Shown: positions 17,693 through 28,520, counted from the first letter of the stretch. The stretch: DNA of 64,000 nt from Arthrobacter sp. PsM3 (GCF_030433895.1 NZ_JARUXE010000022.1:1-64000), one strand, 5' to 3'. Translations and numbers: made by a program. Notes: a model not told the origin generated them from the letters alone.

Positions 17693-18568
17693 ATGAAGGT
17701 GAGCGAAACTGAAGCCATGGAGAATGCACCGGAGAACGCCGTCACCCACCCCTGGACCCGCTATGTGGCCATGGGGGACTCCTTCACGGAGGGCATCGGT
17801 GACCCCGAGCCGGCGAGTCCTGGCGGCCACCGTGGCTGGGCGGACCGGGTGGCCGAGGAGCTCAGCCGCGGCCACGAGGACTTTGCCTACGCAAACCTCG
17901 CCGTCCGGGGCCGCCTCCTGCAGCAGATCGTGGACCAGCAGCTGGCCCATTGCCTGTCCCTCCGGCCCGACCTCGTGACGCTGTCGGCCGGCGGGAACGA
18001 CCTGATCCGCCCCGGCGGGGATCCGGATGCCCTGGCCGAGAAACTGGACTCGGTGGTGCAGATCCTCACCCTGGCCGGCGCCACGGTGGTTCTTTTCAAC
18101 GGCCCCGACACCGGCTCGTCCGTGCTGGGCCGGGTGCGCAGCAAGGTGGCCATCTACAACGAGAACCTCCGCACCATCGCGGCGCGCCACGACGCCGTCA
18201 TTGCGGACATGTGGTCCCTGAGGCAGCTGAACGATCCGCAGATGTGGGATGCGGACCGGCTGCACTTCTCGCCGCTGGGCCACCACACCATCGCGGCCAT
18301 GGTCCTGGACTCCCTCAACGTCGAGCACACCCTGGAACCCCTCTCCCCCAAACCCCTGCCGCAGCGCAGCTGGCGGCAGGCACGGTCCGGCGATCTGGTG
18401 TGGGCGCGCGAATACTTCGTCCCGTGGGTGGTCCGCCGGCTCCGGAACCGATCCTCCGGCGACGGCGTCACGGCCAAGCGCCCCCTCCCGGGGCCGGTCT
18501 TCGGCCCCGGGATGCCGCTCGGCTCGGGCGAGGGGCCCCCCGGCGCCGAAGAGCCCGTGCGCCCCTGA
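17693..18568 (+). CDS. SGNH/GDSL family hydrolase
   Basis: A 291-residue SGNH hydrolase. Block I is MGDSFTEG with S30, block III SAGGNDL with N102, and block V DRLHFSPLGHH with D188 and H191. No signal peptide is seen, unlike many secreted GDSL enzymes. The C-terminal 60 residues after the domain are basic and Pro/Gly-rich. ATG 17693 is used; a second ATG at 17717 would remove 8 residues. Small inverted repeats (GTTAC-GTAAC at 17638-17653, TGCAC-GTGCA at 17674-17688) lie in the divergent promoter gap. Substrate unknown. Confidence 0.88.
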   Translation: MKVSETEAMENAPENAVTHPWTRYVAMGDSFTEGIGDPEPASPGGHRGWADRVAEELSRGHEDFAYANLAVRGRLLQQIVDQQLAHCLSLRPDLVTLSAGGNDLIRPGGDPDALAEKLDSVVQILTLAGATVVLFNGPDTGSSVLGRVRSKVAIYNENLRTIAARHDAVIADMWSLRQLNDPQMWDADRLHFSPLGHHTIAAMVLDSLNVEHTLEPLSPKPLPQRSWRQARSGDLVWAREYFVPWVVRRLRNRSSGDGVTAKRPLPGPVFGPGMPLGSGEGPPGAEEPVRP

Positions 18569-18699
18569 GCGTCCTGACCGGCGCCGCCTTGACCAGGGCG
18601 CCTGTCCCGGCGTGCACTACTGGGGCACGACGGGACAGGGCACGACGGCGGGGGTGCGGGCGTTAAGCTGGGAGGACACTTCCTGAGAGGCACGGTACC

Positions 18700-19212
18700 G
18701 TGAACAGTCTGTTCTTTTGGATCATCGTTTTGTCATTCCTGATCCCGATGGCGATGCGCTACTACAAGAAGTCGGTGCGCGGGCGGAACCAGAACCAGAA
18801 CGGCTTCCCGGACCAGTTCGGGCAGTTCCCCGGCAACCCTTCCGGCGGCGGGGCGGGATACCCGGGCCAGCAGAACAAGCAGCCGCGTGACGGGTTCACC
18901 CAGCGGGACTATTACGGGGCATTCGGCGAGCTGGGCGCGCCCCAGCAGCCCATGCCGCCGGCGAACCAGCCGTACCCGGGCCAGCAGCCCCCGGTCCCTT
19001 ATGGGGACAGCCCGGGATACCCCGGCAACCGGCCCCAGGCTTTCCAGCCGCAGGACGCACAGCAGCCCTCCGCCCCGGCGGTGCCCCCGCCGCCGTCGGC
19101 CCCGCAGGGCTTCCGTGCACGCAAGCTCGCGGAACTGGACCAGCGGTACAGCGACGGCGAGCTCACCATGGAGAACTACATGGCCCAGCGCGCGGAGATC
19201 ATGAAGGGCTAA
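18700..19212 (+). CDS. SHOCT domain protein with N-terminal membrane anchor
   Basis: A 170-residue protein. Residues 1-20 (NSLFFWIIVLSFLIPMAMRY) form one membrane segment followed by a basic stretch. The middle (about 30-130) is Gln/Pro/Gly-rich and low complexity. The C-terminal 35 residues are a SHOCT motif (KLAELDQRYSDGELTMENYM). Start GTG 18700 has GAGAGG 9 bases upstream. Function unknown. Confidence 0.8.
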   Translation: MNSLFFWIIVLSFLIPMAMRYYKKSVRGRNQNQNGFPDQFGQFPGNPSGGGAGYPGQQNKQPRDGFTQRDYYGAFGELGAPQQPMPPANQPYPGQQPPVPYGDSPGYPGNRPQAFQPQDAQQPSAPAVPPPPSAPQGFRARKLAELDQRYSDGELTMENYMAQRAEIMKG

Positions 19213-19235
19213 CTCTCACCACCACCACCACCACC

Positions 19236-19296
19236 AACGCGGGGTCACTTACCGCCCATAATCCGGTCACGGATGGGCTGTAAGTGACCCCGCGTT
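19236..19296. repeat. intergenic palindrome family A, copy 1
   Basis: Arms 19236-19259 and 19273-19296 (24 bases, one mismatch) contain the shared core CGCGGGGTCACTTA / TAAGTGACCCCGCG. It lies between the convergent SHOCT gene and mmsA. A (CAC)n tract precedes it (19216-19235). Copies with the same core are at 28447-28515, 39817-39879 and 43972-44036. Likely a bidirectional terminator or repetitive palindromic element. Confidence 0.9.
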
Positions 19297-19321
19297 GTTT
19301 GTGGGGCGGGGGTGTGGGGGG

Positions 19322-20806
<1,485 letters not shown>

Positions 20807-20915
20807 GGGGAGGTTCTCTTTCGTGGGGAGCTGATAAGGGCAGCGGTGCGCGGGGACTGCCCGCGCAGGGCCGTTGCGTGGCGGCGTTTGCTCGGCCGTG
20901 TTGACCGGGAGGCGC

Positions 20916-21818
20916 CTACTTGCCGGCCTCCAGGGTGCCGTCGACCAGCTTGACGATCGCGGAGCAGTCCATGCCTGCGTTGCCGGAGTCGATGAGGCGC
21001 TGGAAGAGCTGCTGGACGTGCTGGCCGATTTCCAGCGGGGTGCCAGTGTCGCGTGCCGCGCTGATGGCGAGGCCGATGTCCTTGTTGGCCAGCTCGGTGG
21101 TGAAGGTCGGGGCGAAGTCGTTGTTGGAGGCCGCGGTGGGGACCACGCCGGCTACCGGGTACCAGGTGCGCAGCGCCCAGCTGTCGCCGGAGGAGACGGA
21201 CGCGATGTCCCAGAAGACCTGTTTGTCCAGTCCGAGCCGGTCCGCGAGGACGGCACCCTCCGCGGTGGACGCCAGGTTGATGAAGAGCATGAGGTTGTTG
21301 CAGATCTTCGCGGCCTGGCCGGTGGTGGCGCCGCCGGCGGGGATGATGTTGGCGGCCATCGGCCTGATGTACTCGGTGGCCTCGGCCACGGCGCCGGCTT
21401 CGCCGCCGATCATAAAGGTCAGGGTGGCGGCCTTCGCGCCGCTCATGCCGCCGGAGACCGGGGCGTCGACAAAGCGGAAGCCGGCGGCAGCCGCGGCGTC
21501 GTGCAGGGCCTGGGCGGAGGCGATGTCGATCGTGGAGGAGTCCACCAGCAGGGTCCGGGTGTCCGCGTGGGCCAGGACGCCGTCCTCGCCGAGGTAGACA
21601 GCGCGGGCGTGCTCGCCCTTGGGGAGCATGGTGAAGACGACGTCCGCACCGTCGACGGCGTCGGCGATACTTGCCGCAGGCTTTACTCCGCCTGCCTCCG
21701 CCGCGGCGACGGCCTCGGCATTGAGGTCGAACCCGCGGACATCATGGCCGGCCTTGGCGAGGTTCACAGACATGGACCCGCCCATGTTCCCCAGTCCGAT
21801 CCAAGCGATAACTGCCAT
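20916..21818 (-). CDS. mmsB: 3-hydroxyisobutyrate dehydrogenase
   Basis: A 300-residue NAD-dependent beta-hydroxyacid dehydrogenase. The dinucleotide motif GLGNMGGSM begins at residue 8. The family signature DAPVSGGMSGAKAATLTFM and the catalytic lysine region GQAAKICNNL are present. It oxidises 3-hydroxyisobutyrate to methylmalonate semialdehyde. Start ATG 21818 with AGGAG 8-9 bases upstream. It precedes mmsA and is divergent from a LysR gene, the likely regulator. Confidence 0.95.
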   Translation of the reverse strand: MAVIAWIGLGNMGGSMSVNLAKAGHDVRGFDLNAEAVAAAEAGGVKPAASIADAVDGADVVFTMLPKGEHARAVYLGEDGVLAHADTRTLLVDSSTIDIASAQALHDAAAAAGFRFVDAPVSGGMSGAKAATLTFMIGGEAGAVAEATEYIRPMAANIIPAGGATTGQAAKICNNLMLFINLASTAEGAVLADRLGLDKQVFWDIASVSSGDSWALRTWYPVAGVVPTAASNNDFAPTFTTELANKDIGLAISAARDTGTPLEIGQHVQQLFQRLIDSGNAGMDCSAIVKLVDGTLEAGK

Positions 21819-21978
21819 GGCATAAGCTCCTTTGCTTTGCTTCTTGCTGCGCGTAGTGCTGTGGGTGCTGCTTTGCGGCTGCTTGTTGTGCTGCCTGTGG
21901 TCCGGCCGTTTCGCCGGACTCTCCATGTCAAGCATCACACCCTGTTACAGTGCAATCAAGGGAAAAAACTACAGATAG

Positions 21979-21998
21979 TATGTGCATGGATGCACATA
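21979..21998. promoter_or_regulatory. palindromic operator in the mmsB/LysR divergent region
   Basis: TATGTGCATGGATGCACATA is a perfect 9-bp inverted repeat with a GG centre. It lies 21 bases upstream of the LysR GTG and about 160 bases upstream of mmsB. The position fits an autoregulatory and activator site for the adjacent LysR protein. Assignment is inferred from position and symmetry only. Confidence 0.55.
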
Positions 21999-22019
21999 CC
22001 TGATTTCAGAGGAGTCATT

Positions 22020-22925
22020 GTGGACTTGCGGCGGCTTCCGAGCCCGGACGACCTGCTCATCCTGCTGACCGTGGCCCGGCTGGGCAGGTTCAATGCGGTG
22101 GCGGAAGCCCTTGGCACCACCCACACCACCATCTCCCGCCGGATCCTGGCGCTGGACAAACAGCTGGGCGGGCGCACCCTCGAGCGGAGCCCGCACGGCT
22201 GGGAGCTGACGGACCTTGGCGCCGAGGCCGTGGCAGCCGCCGAGGCGATCGAGGGCACCCTCGGGGCACTCACGAACCGGATCGCCCGGTCCGACGATGT
22301 GCTGTCGGGGCTGGTCCGGATCAGCACCCCCGACGGCTTCGGCGCCGAGTTCCTCGCACCGGCGCTGGTCCGGCTGCAGCGGGGCCACCCGCTGCTGAAC
22401 GTTGAAATGCTCAGCGCCACCCGCAAGGTCAGCCAGAACCGGTCCGGGGTTGATCTCGAGGTGGTGGTGGGCAATCTGGACGTCAGCAACGCGCAGACCA
22501 TCTTCCTGTCCAACTACTTCCTCCGGCTGTACGCCAGTCCGCAGTATGCCCGGGAGCACGGCCTGCCGGCGACGCTCGACGACGTCCGGCAGCACGGTTT
22601 CGTCTCTTACGTGGAATCGGCACTGCAGGTCGCCGAGCTTGGCCACCGCTCCACCCAGCTTCCCGTCCCGCGCTCCAGCTTCCAGGCCACCAGCATCTTT
22701 GCCCAGCTCGAGGCCGTCCGGCGGGGTGCAGGGATCGGCCTGCTGCCCAACTTCCTGGCCGTCGGCGACCCCAACTTCGTGCCCGTGCTGCCGGATGACT
22801 TCCAGCGGCAGCTGCCGATCTGGGCGGCGGCACGCGCCGAATCACTGCGTTCGGCCCCGGTGCAGGCGGTGCTCGGGGCGATCCGGACGGAGATCTCCGA
22901 ACGCCAGGACGTCCTCGCCGGCTGA
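22020..22925 (+). CDS. LysR family transcriptional regulator (probable mms regulator)
   Basis: A 301-residue LysR-type protein. The N-terminal helix-turn-helix (about residues 5-62) reads LLILLTVARLGRFNAVAEAL then TTISRRILALDKQLGGRTLERS. The substrate-binding domain follows (GLVRISTPDGFGAEFLAPAL). Start GTG 22020 has AGGAG 5 bases upstream; an ATG at 21990 is in frame but overlaps the palindrome. Divergent from mmsAB and convergent with an MHS transporter, so it may control valine-catabolite use. Confidence 0.9.
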   Translation: MDLRRLPSPDDLLILLTVARLGRFNAVAEALGTTHTTISRRILALDKQLGGRTLERSPHGWELTDLGAEAVAAAEAIEGTLGALTNRIARSDDVLSGLVRISTPDGFGAEFLAPALVRLQRGHPLLNVEMLSATRKVSQNRSGVDLEVVVGNLDVSNAQTIFLSNYFLRLYASPQYAREHGLPATLDDVRQHGFVSYVESALQVAELGHRSTQLPVPRSSFQATSIFAQLEAVRRGAGIGLLPNFLAVGDPNFVPVLPDDFQRQLPIWAAARAESLRSAPVQAVLGAIRTEISERQDVLAG

Positions 22926-22954
22926 GCCGTCCTCGCGGGCTGGGCCCCTTCAAC

Positions 22955-22997
22955 AGCGACAGCCCGGTCCCCGCATTGTGGGGACCGGGCTGTCGCT
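22955..22997. terminator. 18-bp perfect hairpin, bidirectional terminator
   Basis: Arms 22955-22972 and 22980-22997 are exact reverse complements (AGCGACAGCCCGGTCCCC) around a 7-base loop. It sits between the convergent LysR and MHS transporter genes. Confidence 0.8.
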
Positions 22998-23048
22998 CAT
23001 CCGCCAATGATTCTTAGCAGGTGGATATCGCCTGTTACTTCTTGACTG

Positions 23049-24431
23049 CTACCTCTTGCTGGCGGCAAGGAGGTCGGCGGTGCCCTGGGCGTCGGCGGCG
23101 TCGACGTCGTGCAGGGAGATGCCGCGGGTTTCCTTAAGGAAGAACACGGCCACCATCGTGACGAGGCAGGCGCCGAGCAGGTAGATCGCCACCGGGGTGG
23201 AGGACTTGTACTGGCTCAGCAGGGCGACGGCGATGATCGGGGCCAGCGAGCCGGCGACGATCGAGGTGACCTGGTAGCCCAGCGAGACGCCGGAGTAGCG
23301 CATCCGGGTCGGGAACATCTCGGCCATGATGGCCGGCTGGCCGGCGTACATGAGGGCGTGGAAGAGCAGGCCTATGGTGACGGCGGCAAGGATGATGAAA
23401 TCGTTGCCAGTGTCCATCATGGGGAAGGCAAAGAAGCCCCAGGTGGCGCCCAGGACGGCACCGGCCATGTAGACGGGCTTCCGGCCGAAGTGGTCGGACA
23501 TGCGGCCGACCATCGGCACGACGGAGAAGTGGATGAAGTGAGCCACGAGCAGCAGGAGCAGGATCCGTGAGGTGTCGGTGTGGACCACCGTCTTGAGGTA
23601 GGTGATGGAGAACGTGACCACAAGGTAGTAGAGGATGTTCTCCGCGAAGCGCAGGCCCATGGCGGTGAAGACACCGCGGGGGTAGCGGCGGAAGACTTCC
23701 TTGACGCCGTAGCCCTTGTGGCCGGCGTCGACTTCTTTGCGGGCCTCCAGGAAGATGGGGGCGTCGCTGACCTTGGTGCGGATGTAGTAGCCCACGAGCA
23801 CGATCACGGCGGAGAGCCAGAACGCCACACGCCAGCCCCAGGACAGGAAGTCCGCGGACGAAAGCAGGGCGGAGAGGCCGAACAGCACGGCGGTGGCCAG
23901 GAGGTTGCCCAGCGGTACGGCCGACTGCGGCCAGCTGGCCCAGAAGCCGCGGGACTTGCTGGGGCTGTGCTCAGCGACGAGCAGGACGGCGCCGCCCCAT
24001 TCACCGCCGACGGCGAAGCCCTGGGCGAAGCGCAGGAAGACCAGCAGTGCCGGAGCCCAGTAACCGATCTGCGCGAAGGTGGGGAGGCAGCCCATCAGGA
24101 AGGTGGAAACGCCGACCAGGATGATGCTCAGCTGCAGCAGCTGCTTGCGGCCGAACTTGTCGCCGAAGTGGCCGAAGACGATGCCGCCGATCGGGCGGGC
24201 GATGAAGCCCACAGCGTAGGTGAGGAAGGCGGCGAGGATGCCGTCCAGCTCGGTCCCGGAATTGGGGAAGAAGGCCTTGCCGAAAACAAGGGTGGCTGCG
24301 GAGGCGTAGAGGAAGAACTCATACCATTCGACAACGGTGCCGGCCATGGAGGCAGCAACCACCTTCTTCAGGCCGGACGATTTGACGTCCGGCTCTTCTG
24401 CGCGCCTCGCGGCCGCGTTTTCCGTACTCAT
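23049..24431 (-). CDS. MFS transporter, metabolite:H+ symporter (MHS) family
   Basis: A 460-residue transporter with 12 hydrophobic segments. The N-terminal [19 protein letters not shown] is the MHS (ProP/ShiA/KgtP-like) signature. The loop motif [13 protein letters not shown] (between TM2 and TM3), [19 protein letters not shown] and the second-half loop [18 protein letters not shown] are present. It probably imports a carboxylate or amino-acid-like compound by proton symport. Start ATG 24431. The 181-base upstream gap holds an inverted repeat TGCAGA-GCGCA-TCTGCA (24561-24577). Its neighbour LysR and mms genes suggest a related substrate, not proven. Confidence 0.92.
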   Translation of the reverse strand: MSTENAAARRAEEPDVKSSGLKKVVAASMAGTVVEWYEFFLYASAATLVFGKAFFPNSGTELDGILAAFLTYAVGFIARPIGGIVFGHFGDKFGRKQLLQLSIILVGVSTFLMGCLPTFAQIGYWAPALLVFLRFAQGFAVGGEWGGAVLLVAEHSPSKSRGFWASWPQSAVPLGNLLATAVLFGLSALLSSADFLSWGWRVAFWLSAVIVLVGYYIRTKVSDAPIFLEARKEVDAGHKGYGVKEVFRRYPRGVFTAMGLRFAENILYYLVVTFSITYLKTVVHTDTSRILLLLLVAHFIHFSVVPMVGRMSDHFGRKPVYMAGAVLGATWGFFAFPMMDTGNDFIILAAVTIGLLFHALMYAGQPAIMAEMFPTRMRYSGVSLGYQVTSIVAGSLAPIIAVALLSQYKSSTPVAIYLLGACLVTMVAVFFLKETRGISLHDVDAADAQGTADLLAASKR

Positions 24432-24612
24432 TGTGACTCCTTCGGTGTCTCCGTCGACACCCTATGGACCATTCGGGAGGAGGGCGCTTGTGATGTAAGA
24501 CACGCGGCGCCATTACCCACGAGTATGGTCCCTTCCGGAGCGGGCCTCAACGGCCATTAGTGCAGAGCGCATCTGCAAAAATGCACACGGGACGCCGTTT
24601 TGGGCCGATGGA

Positions 24613-25800
24613 CTAGCCGAAGAAGTGCTGCCGGAGCTGGTCATTGAGCTGGCCGATCTCGGTCAGGAAGCCGTCGTGCCCGATCGGCGCCTGGATGGTG
24701 TGCACCGCAACCTCGCCCGGCAGGGCCTCGGCGAGCGCGTGGGACTGGGCCGGGAAGTACAGCCGGTCCGAGTCGACGGCCGCCACCAGGAACGCCGCCG
24801 TGGCCGGAGCCAGGGCCTCCGCGAGGGCGCCGCGGCCCCGGCAGATGTCGTGGCTCATGAGCGCCTCGGTGATGGCGATGTAGCTGTTCGCATCGAAGCG
24901 GCGGACCAGTTTGTTGCCCTGGTGGTCGAGGTAGCTTTCCACCTGGTAGCGCCCGCGCCCGGCGAGGGACCCAGCTTCCAGCGGGGCCTCAGAGTCCTGG
25001 GCGTTCCGGCCGAAACGTCCGTCCAGCTCCGCGGCCGAGCGGTAGGTGATGTGCGCTATCCGCCGGGCCAGGGCCAGGCCGGCTTCCGGTTCGGGTCCGC
25101 CGTAGTAGTCCCCGCCGTTGAAGTTCGGGTCCTGCCGGATGGCCAGCGTCTGGGCCTGGGCGAAGGCAATCTGCTCGGCGGTGCTGCTGGCTCCGACCGA
25201 AATCACTGCGCAGCGCTGGACCCGTTCCGGGTGGCTGACGGCCCATTCCAGGGCACGCGCCCCGCCCAGCGAACCGCCGAGCACGGCGTACCAGCTGCGG
25301 ATGCCCAGGGCGTCCGCCAGCCTGGCTTCGGCCTCGGTCGTGTCCCGGAGCGTGACAAGCGGGAACCGTGAGCCCCAGGGCTTTCCGTCCGGCGCCGTCG
25401 ACGAGGGGCCCGTGGAGCCGTAGCAACCGCCAAGAATATTGATCGAGACGACGAAGTACTTGTCCGTGTCCACCGGCGCGCCGGGACCGGCGAGCTGCTC
25501 CCACCAGCCCGGCTCCTCGCTGGCGCCCCGCGTCACATGAGTGTCCCCCGTCAGCGCGTGCTCGATCAGCACGGCGTTGGAGCGGTCCGCGTTGAGCGTC
25601 CCCCACGTCTCGTAGCCGAGGGCGACGTCAGGCAGCCGGGCGCCGGACTCGAGCGCCAGGTCGCCAATCCGGAGGTACCGGACCGTACCATCCGGAACAG
25701 TGCCGGCCGGGGCAGCAGCGTCCGGGGCGCCCGGAGAGGGGGCATCGGCGTGGGAGGTTTTGCTTACAGGTGCACCCTGTCGGGTGACGGCAATCGTCAT
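24613..25800 (-). CDS. metX: homoserine O-acetyltransferase
   Basis: A 395-residue alpha/beta-hydrolase-fold enzyme that acetylates homoserine, the first step of methionine synthesis. The nucleophile is S177 in VLGGSLGGARALEW. The conserved NILGGCYGSTGPSS (residues 121-134) and RFDANSYIAITEAL are MetX features, and the His is in IGHDGFLTE. The first 35 residues are an Ala/Pro-rich extension. Start ATG 25800. It is preceded by a SAM-IV riboswitch. metY upstream uses the acetylhomoserine it makes. Confidence 0.95.
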   Translation of the reverse strand: MTIAVTRQGAPVSKTSHADAPSPGAPDAAAPAGTVPDGTVRYLRIGDLALESGARLPDVALGYETWGTLNADRSNAVLIEHALTGDTHVTRGASEEPGWWEQLAGPGAPVDTDKYFVVSINILGGCYGSTGPSSTAPDGKPWGSRFPLVTLRDTTEAEARLADALGIRSWYAVLGGSLGGARALEWAVSHPERVQRCAVISVGASSTAEQIAFAQAQTLAIRQDPNFNGGDYYGGPEPEAGLALARRIAHITYRSAAELDGRFGRNAQDSEAPLEAGSLAGRGRYQVESYLDHQGNKLVRRFDANSYIAITEALMSHDICRGRGALAEALAPATAAFLVAAVDSDRLYFPAQSHALAEALPGEVAVHTIQAPIGHDGFLTEIGQLNDQLRQHFFG

Positions 25801-25815
25801 CTGAGGACCTAACTT

Positions 25816-25927
25816 CGCGCTTGCCCGCCGTCAGCTGACCGGCAGGCCAGGTCTTCACCCGGGGCACCCCGCCGCAAAAGGAGGGTTGCCGGCCAGCAAG
25901 CCGGGGCTGTCGCTGGCACTCATGACC
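25816..25927 (-). promoter_or_regulatory. SAM-IV riboswitch upstream of metX
   Basis: On the minus strand the element begins GGTCATGAGTGCCAGC and continues through CCGGCAACCCTCC and GGGGTGCCCCGGGTGAAGACC to GCAAGCGCG near 25816. These are the conserved blocks I recall for the SAM-IV class of actinobacteria. The metY element has the same 112-base span and most of the same bases. S-adenosylmethionine binding should reduce expression of metX; the expression platform was not worked out. Confidence 0.85.
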
Positions 25928-26018
25928 TTCACTGAGTGTACGAAATGCGGCGGCCCGGTGGCGAAGATTGTGACGCCCGTATGACACCCCTGGTTAAACC
26001 GGCGCCCCGGCCAGGCGT

Positions 26019-27335
26019 TCAGGCGGTCTTGGCCGCGCGGAATCCGGCGTCAAGGTCAGCGAGGATGTCGTCGATGTGCTCCAGGCCCACCGAGAGCCGC
26101 ACCAGGCCGGGATTCACGCCGGCAACGGCCTGCTGTTCCGGGGAGAGCTGGCTGTGCGTGGTCGACGCCGGGTGGATGACGAGGGAGCGCACGTCGCCGA
26201 TGTTCGCCACGTGCGAGTGCAGTTCAAGTGCGTCGACGAAGTGTTTTCCGGCCTCGGCTCCGCCGGCGAGATTGAAGGACACGACGGCGCCGGTACCCTT
26301 CGGGCCGTACTTGCGGCCGCGCTCGTACCAGGGGCTGGAGGGCAGCCCCGCGTAGGCGACGGATTCGACGTCGTCCCTCGCCTCGAGCCATCCGGCCACC
26401 CTGATGGCGTTGGCGACGTGCCGCTCCATGCGCAGGCTCAGGGTCTCGATGCCCTGGGCGATGAGGAAGGCGTTGAACGGGGACACTGCCGAGCCGAGGT
26501 CGCGCAGCAACTGGACGCGCGCCTTGAGGATGTAGGAGAGGTTGGCACCGAGGGCACCGTCCGCGCCGAGGTCGCGGGCGTAAACCAGGCCGTTGTAGGT
26601 GGGGTCCGGGGTGTTGAAGCCGGGGAAACGCTCCGGGTCCTTGCCGAAGTCGAAGTTGCCGGAGTCCACGATCACGCCCGCGATCGCGGCGCCGTGGCCG
26701 CCAAGGTACTTGGTGGCGGAGTGCACCACGATGTCCGCACCCCACTCGATCGGCCGGATCAGGTACGGGGTGGAGAGCGTGTTGTCCACGATCAGCGGGA
26801 CACCGGCCTCGTGCGCCACCTGGGAGATGCCCTCGATGTCCAGCACGTCCTGGCGGGGGTTGGAGACCACTTCGCCAAAGAACAGCTTGGTGTTCGGCTG
26901 CACGGCGTCACGCCACTGGGCCAGGTTGTCCGGGTCCTCCACGAAGGTGACGGTGATGCCGAACTTCTTCAGGGTGTGCGCGAGCAGGTTGTAGGTGCCG
27001 CCGTAGAGGCTGGGGCTGGCCACCACATGGTCGCCGGCCTCTGCGACGTTGAGGATCGCGAAGGTCTCCGCGGCCTGGCCCGAGCTCAGCAGTAGGGCCG
27101 CGAGTCCGCCCTCCAGGCTGGCCACCCGCTGTTCGACGGCGTCCTGGGTGGGGTTGCCGATGCGGGTGTAGATGGGCGCCAGTTCGGCAAGGGCGAAGCG
27201 GTTGGCGGCGCTTTCGGCGCTGGGGAAGACGAACGACGTCGTCTGGTAGATAGGCAGCGAGCGGGCGCCGGTGGCGCTGTCCGGCTCCTGGCCGGCATGG
27301 ATCTGGCGGGTTTCGAAAGACCAGGCACTGGACAT
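26019..27335 (-). CDS. metY: O-acetylhomoserine sulfhydrylase (homocysteine synthase)
   Basis: A 438-residue PLP enzyme of the Cys/Met metabolism family. The Schiff-base lysine is K209 in VVHSATKYLGGHG. The start WSFETRQIHAGQEPDSATGA and YTRIGNPTQDAVEQRVASLEGG are typical of MetY, as is the length (MetB/cystathionine gamma-synthase is about 380-390). It makes homocysteine from O-acetylhomoserine and sulfide. Start ATG 27335 has AGGAG 8 bases upstream. The frame stays open upstream through the riboswitch, but this is not coding. Confidence 0.93.
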   Translation of the reverse strand: MSSAWSFETRQIHAGQEPDSATGARSLPIYQTTSFVFPSAESAANRFALAELAPIYTRIGNPTQDAVEQRVASLEGGLAALLLSSGQAAETFAILNVAEAGDHVVASPSLYGGTYNLLAHTLKKFGITVTFVEDPDNLAQWRDAVQPNTKLFFGEVVSNPRQDVLDIEGISQVAHEAGVPLIVDNTLSTPYLIRPIEWGADIVVHSATKYLGGHGAAIAGVIVDSGNFDFGKDPERFPGFNTPDPTYNGLVYARDLGADGALGANLSYILKARVQLLRDLGSAVSPFNAFLIAQGIETLSLRMERHVANAIRVAGWLEARDDVESVAYAGLPSSPWYERGRKYGPKGTGAVVSFNLAGGAEAGKHFVDALELHSHVANIGDVRSLVIHPASTTHSQLSPEQQAVAGVNPGLVRLSVGLEHIDDILADLDAGFRAAKTA

Positions 27336-27403
27336 CGGGAGGCTCCTTTTGGGGACTGGGCACAGGCAACCCCGGACTCGTTCGCCCGGGACAGTACTGG
27401 CGC

Positions 27404-27515
27404 CGCGCTTGCCGTCCGGCGGTCGCCGGCAGGCCAGGTCTTCACCCGGGGCACCCCACCGCGATACGAGGGTTGCCGGCCAGCGAGCCGGGGCTGTGTG
27501 CTGGCACTCATGACC
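27404..27515 (-). promoter_or_regulatory. SAM-IV riboswitch upstream of metY
   Basis: Second copy of the SAM-IV pattern: GGTCATGAGTGCCAGCAC, CCGGCAACCCTCG, GGGGTGCCCCGGGTGAAGACC and GCAAGCGCG at the 3' end. The variable stem between ACCCTC and GGGGTG differs from the metX copy but keeps pairing potential. It precedes metY by 68 bases. Confidence 0.87.
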
Positions 27516-27718
27516 TGCCCCCAGTCTAGGAACCGTGTCCGGGCTGTGGATAGCTTTATGACGAAGATGAAGTTGCGCGGGCGGCGGCAGGATCGGGCAC
27601 CTTAAATAGCCTATTGACAAAGGAAACATTCACGTATCGGTGCCCCCGAACTGGACGTCCCATCACGGTTAGGACTACCTAAGCTGAGAGCCGCATCACA
27701 AAGTGTCAAGATGAGGGC

Positions 27719-28357
27719 ATGCGCATGGATCACGTCTCTTACGCCTGTGAACAAGATGGCCTCGCTGCCACCACCGAACGAATTGCGTCTGCCCTCGGCG
27801 TGGAAGCCGTGAAGGGCGGAGTACACCCCCGATTCGGGACCCGCAACATGATCATCCCGCTTGCGGGACACAAATATGTCGAGGTCGTGGAGGTTCTAAA
27901 CCACCCGGCGTCGGACAAAGCACCCTTCGGCCAGGCCGTCCGCGCCCGCTCCGAAGCAGGCGGCGGCTGGATGGGCTGGTGCGTCGAAGTGGACGACCTG
28001 GCCCCCTTCGAGGAACGGCTTGGCCGCGCCGCCGTCAACGGCAACCGCAAGTTCCCCGACGGCCGCGAACTGGTCTGGAAGCAGATTGGCATCCTCGGAC
28101 TCATCTCCGATCCCCAGGTCCCGTACATGCTCAAGTGGGAAGGCGATCCGGAACTCCACCCGTCGAAGGCCTACGAGAGCAACGTCAAGATGTCCGCGCT
28201 CACGATTGCCGGCTCGGCAGAGCGCGTGACCGAATGGCTGGGTGTTCCGGTGGAGAAGCCGCTGGAAGACGTGGCCGTGAACTGGCTCGCTCCCCGCGGC
28301 ACCCCCGGTATCCTCTCCGTCACGTTCGAGACGGCCTCCGGAGCCGTCACCATCTAA
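27719..28357 (+). CDS. VOC (glyoxalase-like) family protein
   Basis: A 212-residue protein of the glyoxalase-like domain family. MRMDHVSYACE at the start carries a metal-type His, and HKYVEVVEVLNHP and YMLKWEGDPELHP follow. One VOC module occupies about residues 1-140; a second, shorter beta-rich part (MSALTIAGSAERVTEWLG) completes it. No catalytic function can be fixed. ATG 27719 is used; ATG 27725 is two codons later. It stands alone on the plus strand and ends at a palindrome. Confidence 0.88.
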   Translation: MRMDHVSYACEQDGLAATTERIASALGVEAVKGGVHPRFGTRNMIIPLAGHKYVEVVEVLNHPASDKAPFGQAVRARSEAGGGWMGWCVEVDDLAPFEERLGRAAVNGNRKFPDGRELVWKQIGILGLISDPQVPYMLKWEGDPELHPSKAYESNVKMSALTIAGSAERVTEWLGVPVEKPLEDVAVNWLAPRGTPGILSVTFETASGAVTI

Positions 28358-28446
28358 CGCTTTACCGCCCTACACTTCGGCCGACATCAGCGGGTGCCAA
28401 TGACGTCACCCACCGATGGCGGCCGAAATCTTTTAACGCCCGGCCC

Positions 28447-28515
28447 GAGCAACGCGGGGTCACTTAGCGCCCGTCCTGAGGCTTCGGATGGGCGCTAAGT
28501 GACCCCGCGTTGCTC
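28447..28515. repeat. intergenic palindrome family A, copy 2
   Basis: Arms 28447-28472 and 28490-28515 are exact reverse complements over 26 bases, including the shared core CGCGGGGTCACTTA. Pairing extends 4 more base pairs inward (with one G-T). It lies between the convergent VOC and CPBP genes. Confidence 0.92.
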
Positions 28516-28520
28516 GGTGG

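Noticed and set aside
27335-27629. Upstream extension of metY through the riboswitch
   Set aside because: The frame is open but covers the SAM-IV element; ATG 27335 has a good ribosome binding site and starts the conserved protein.
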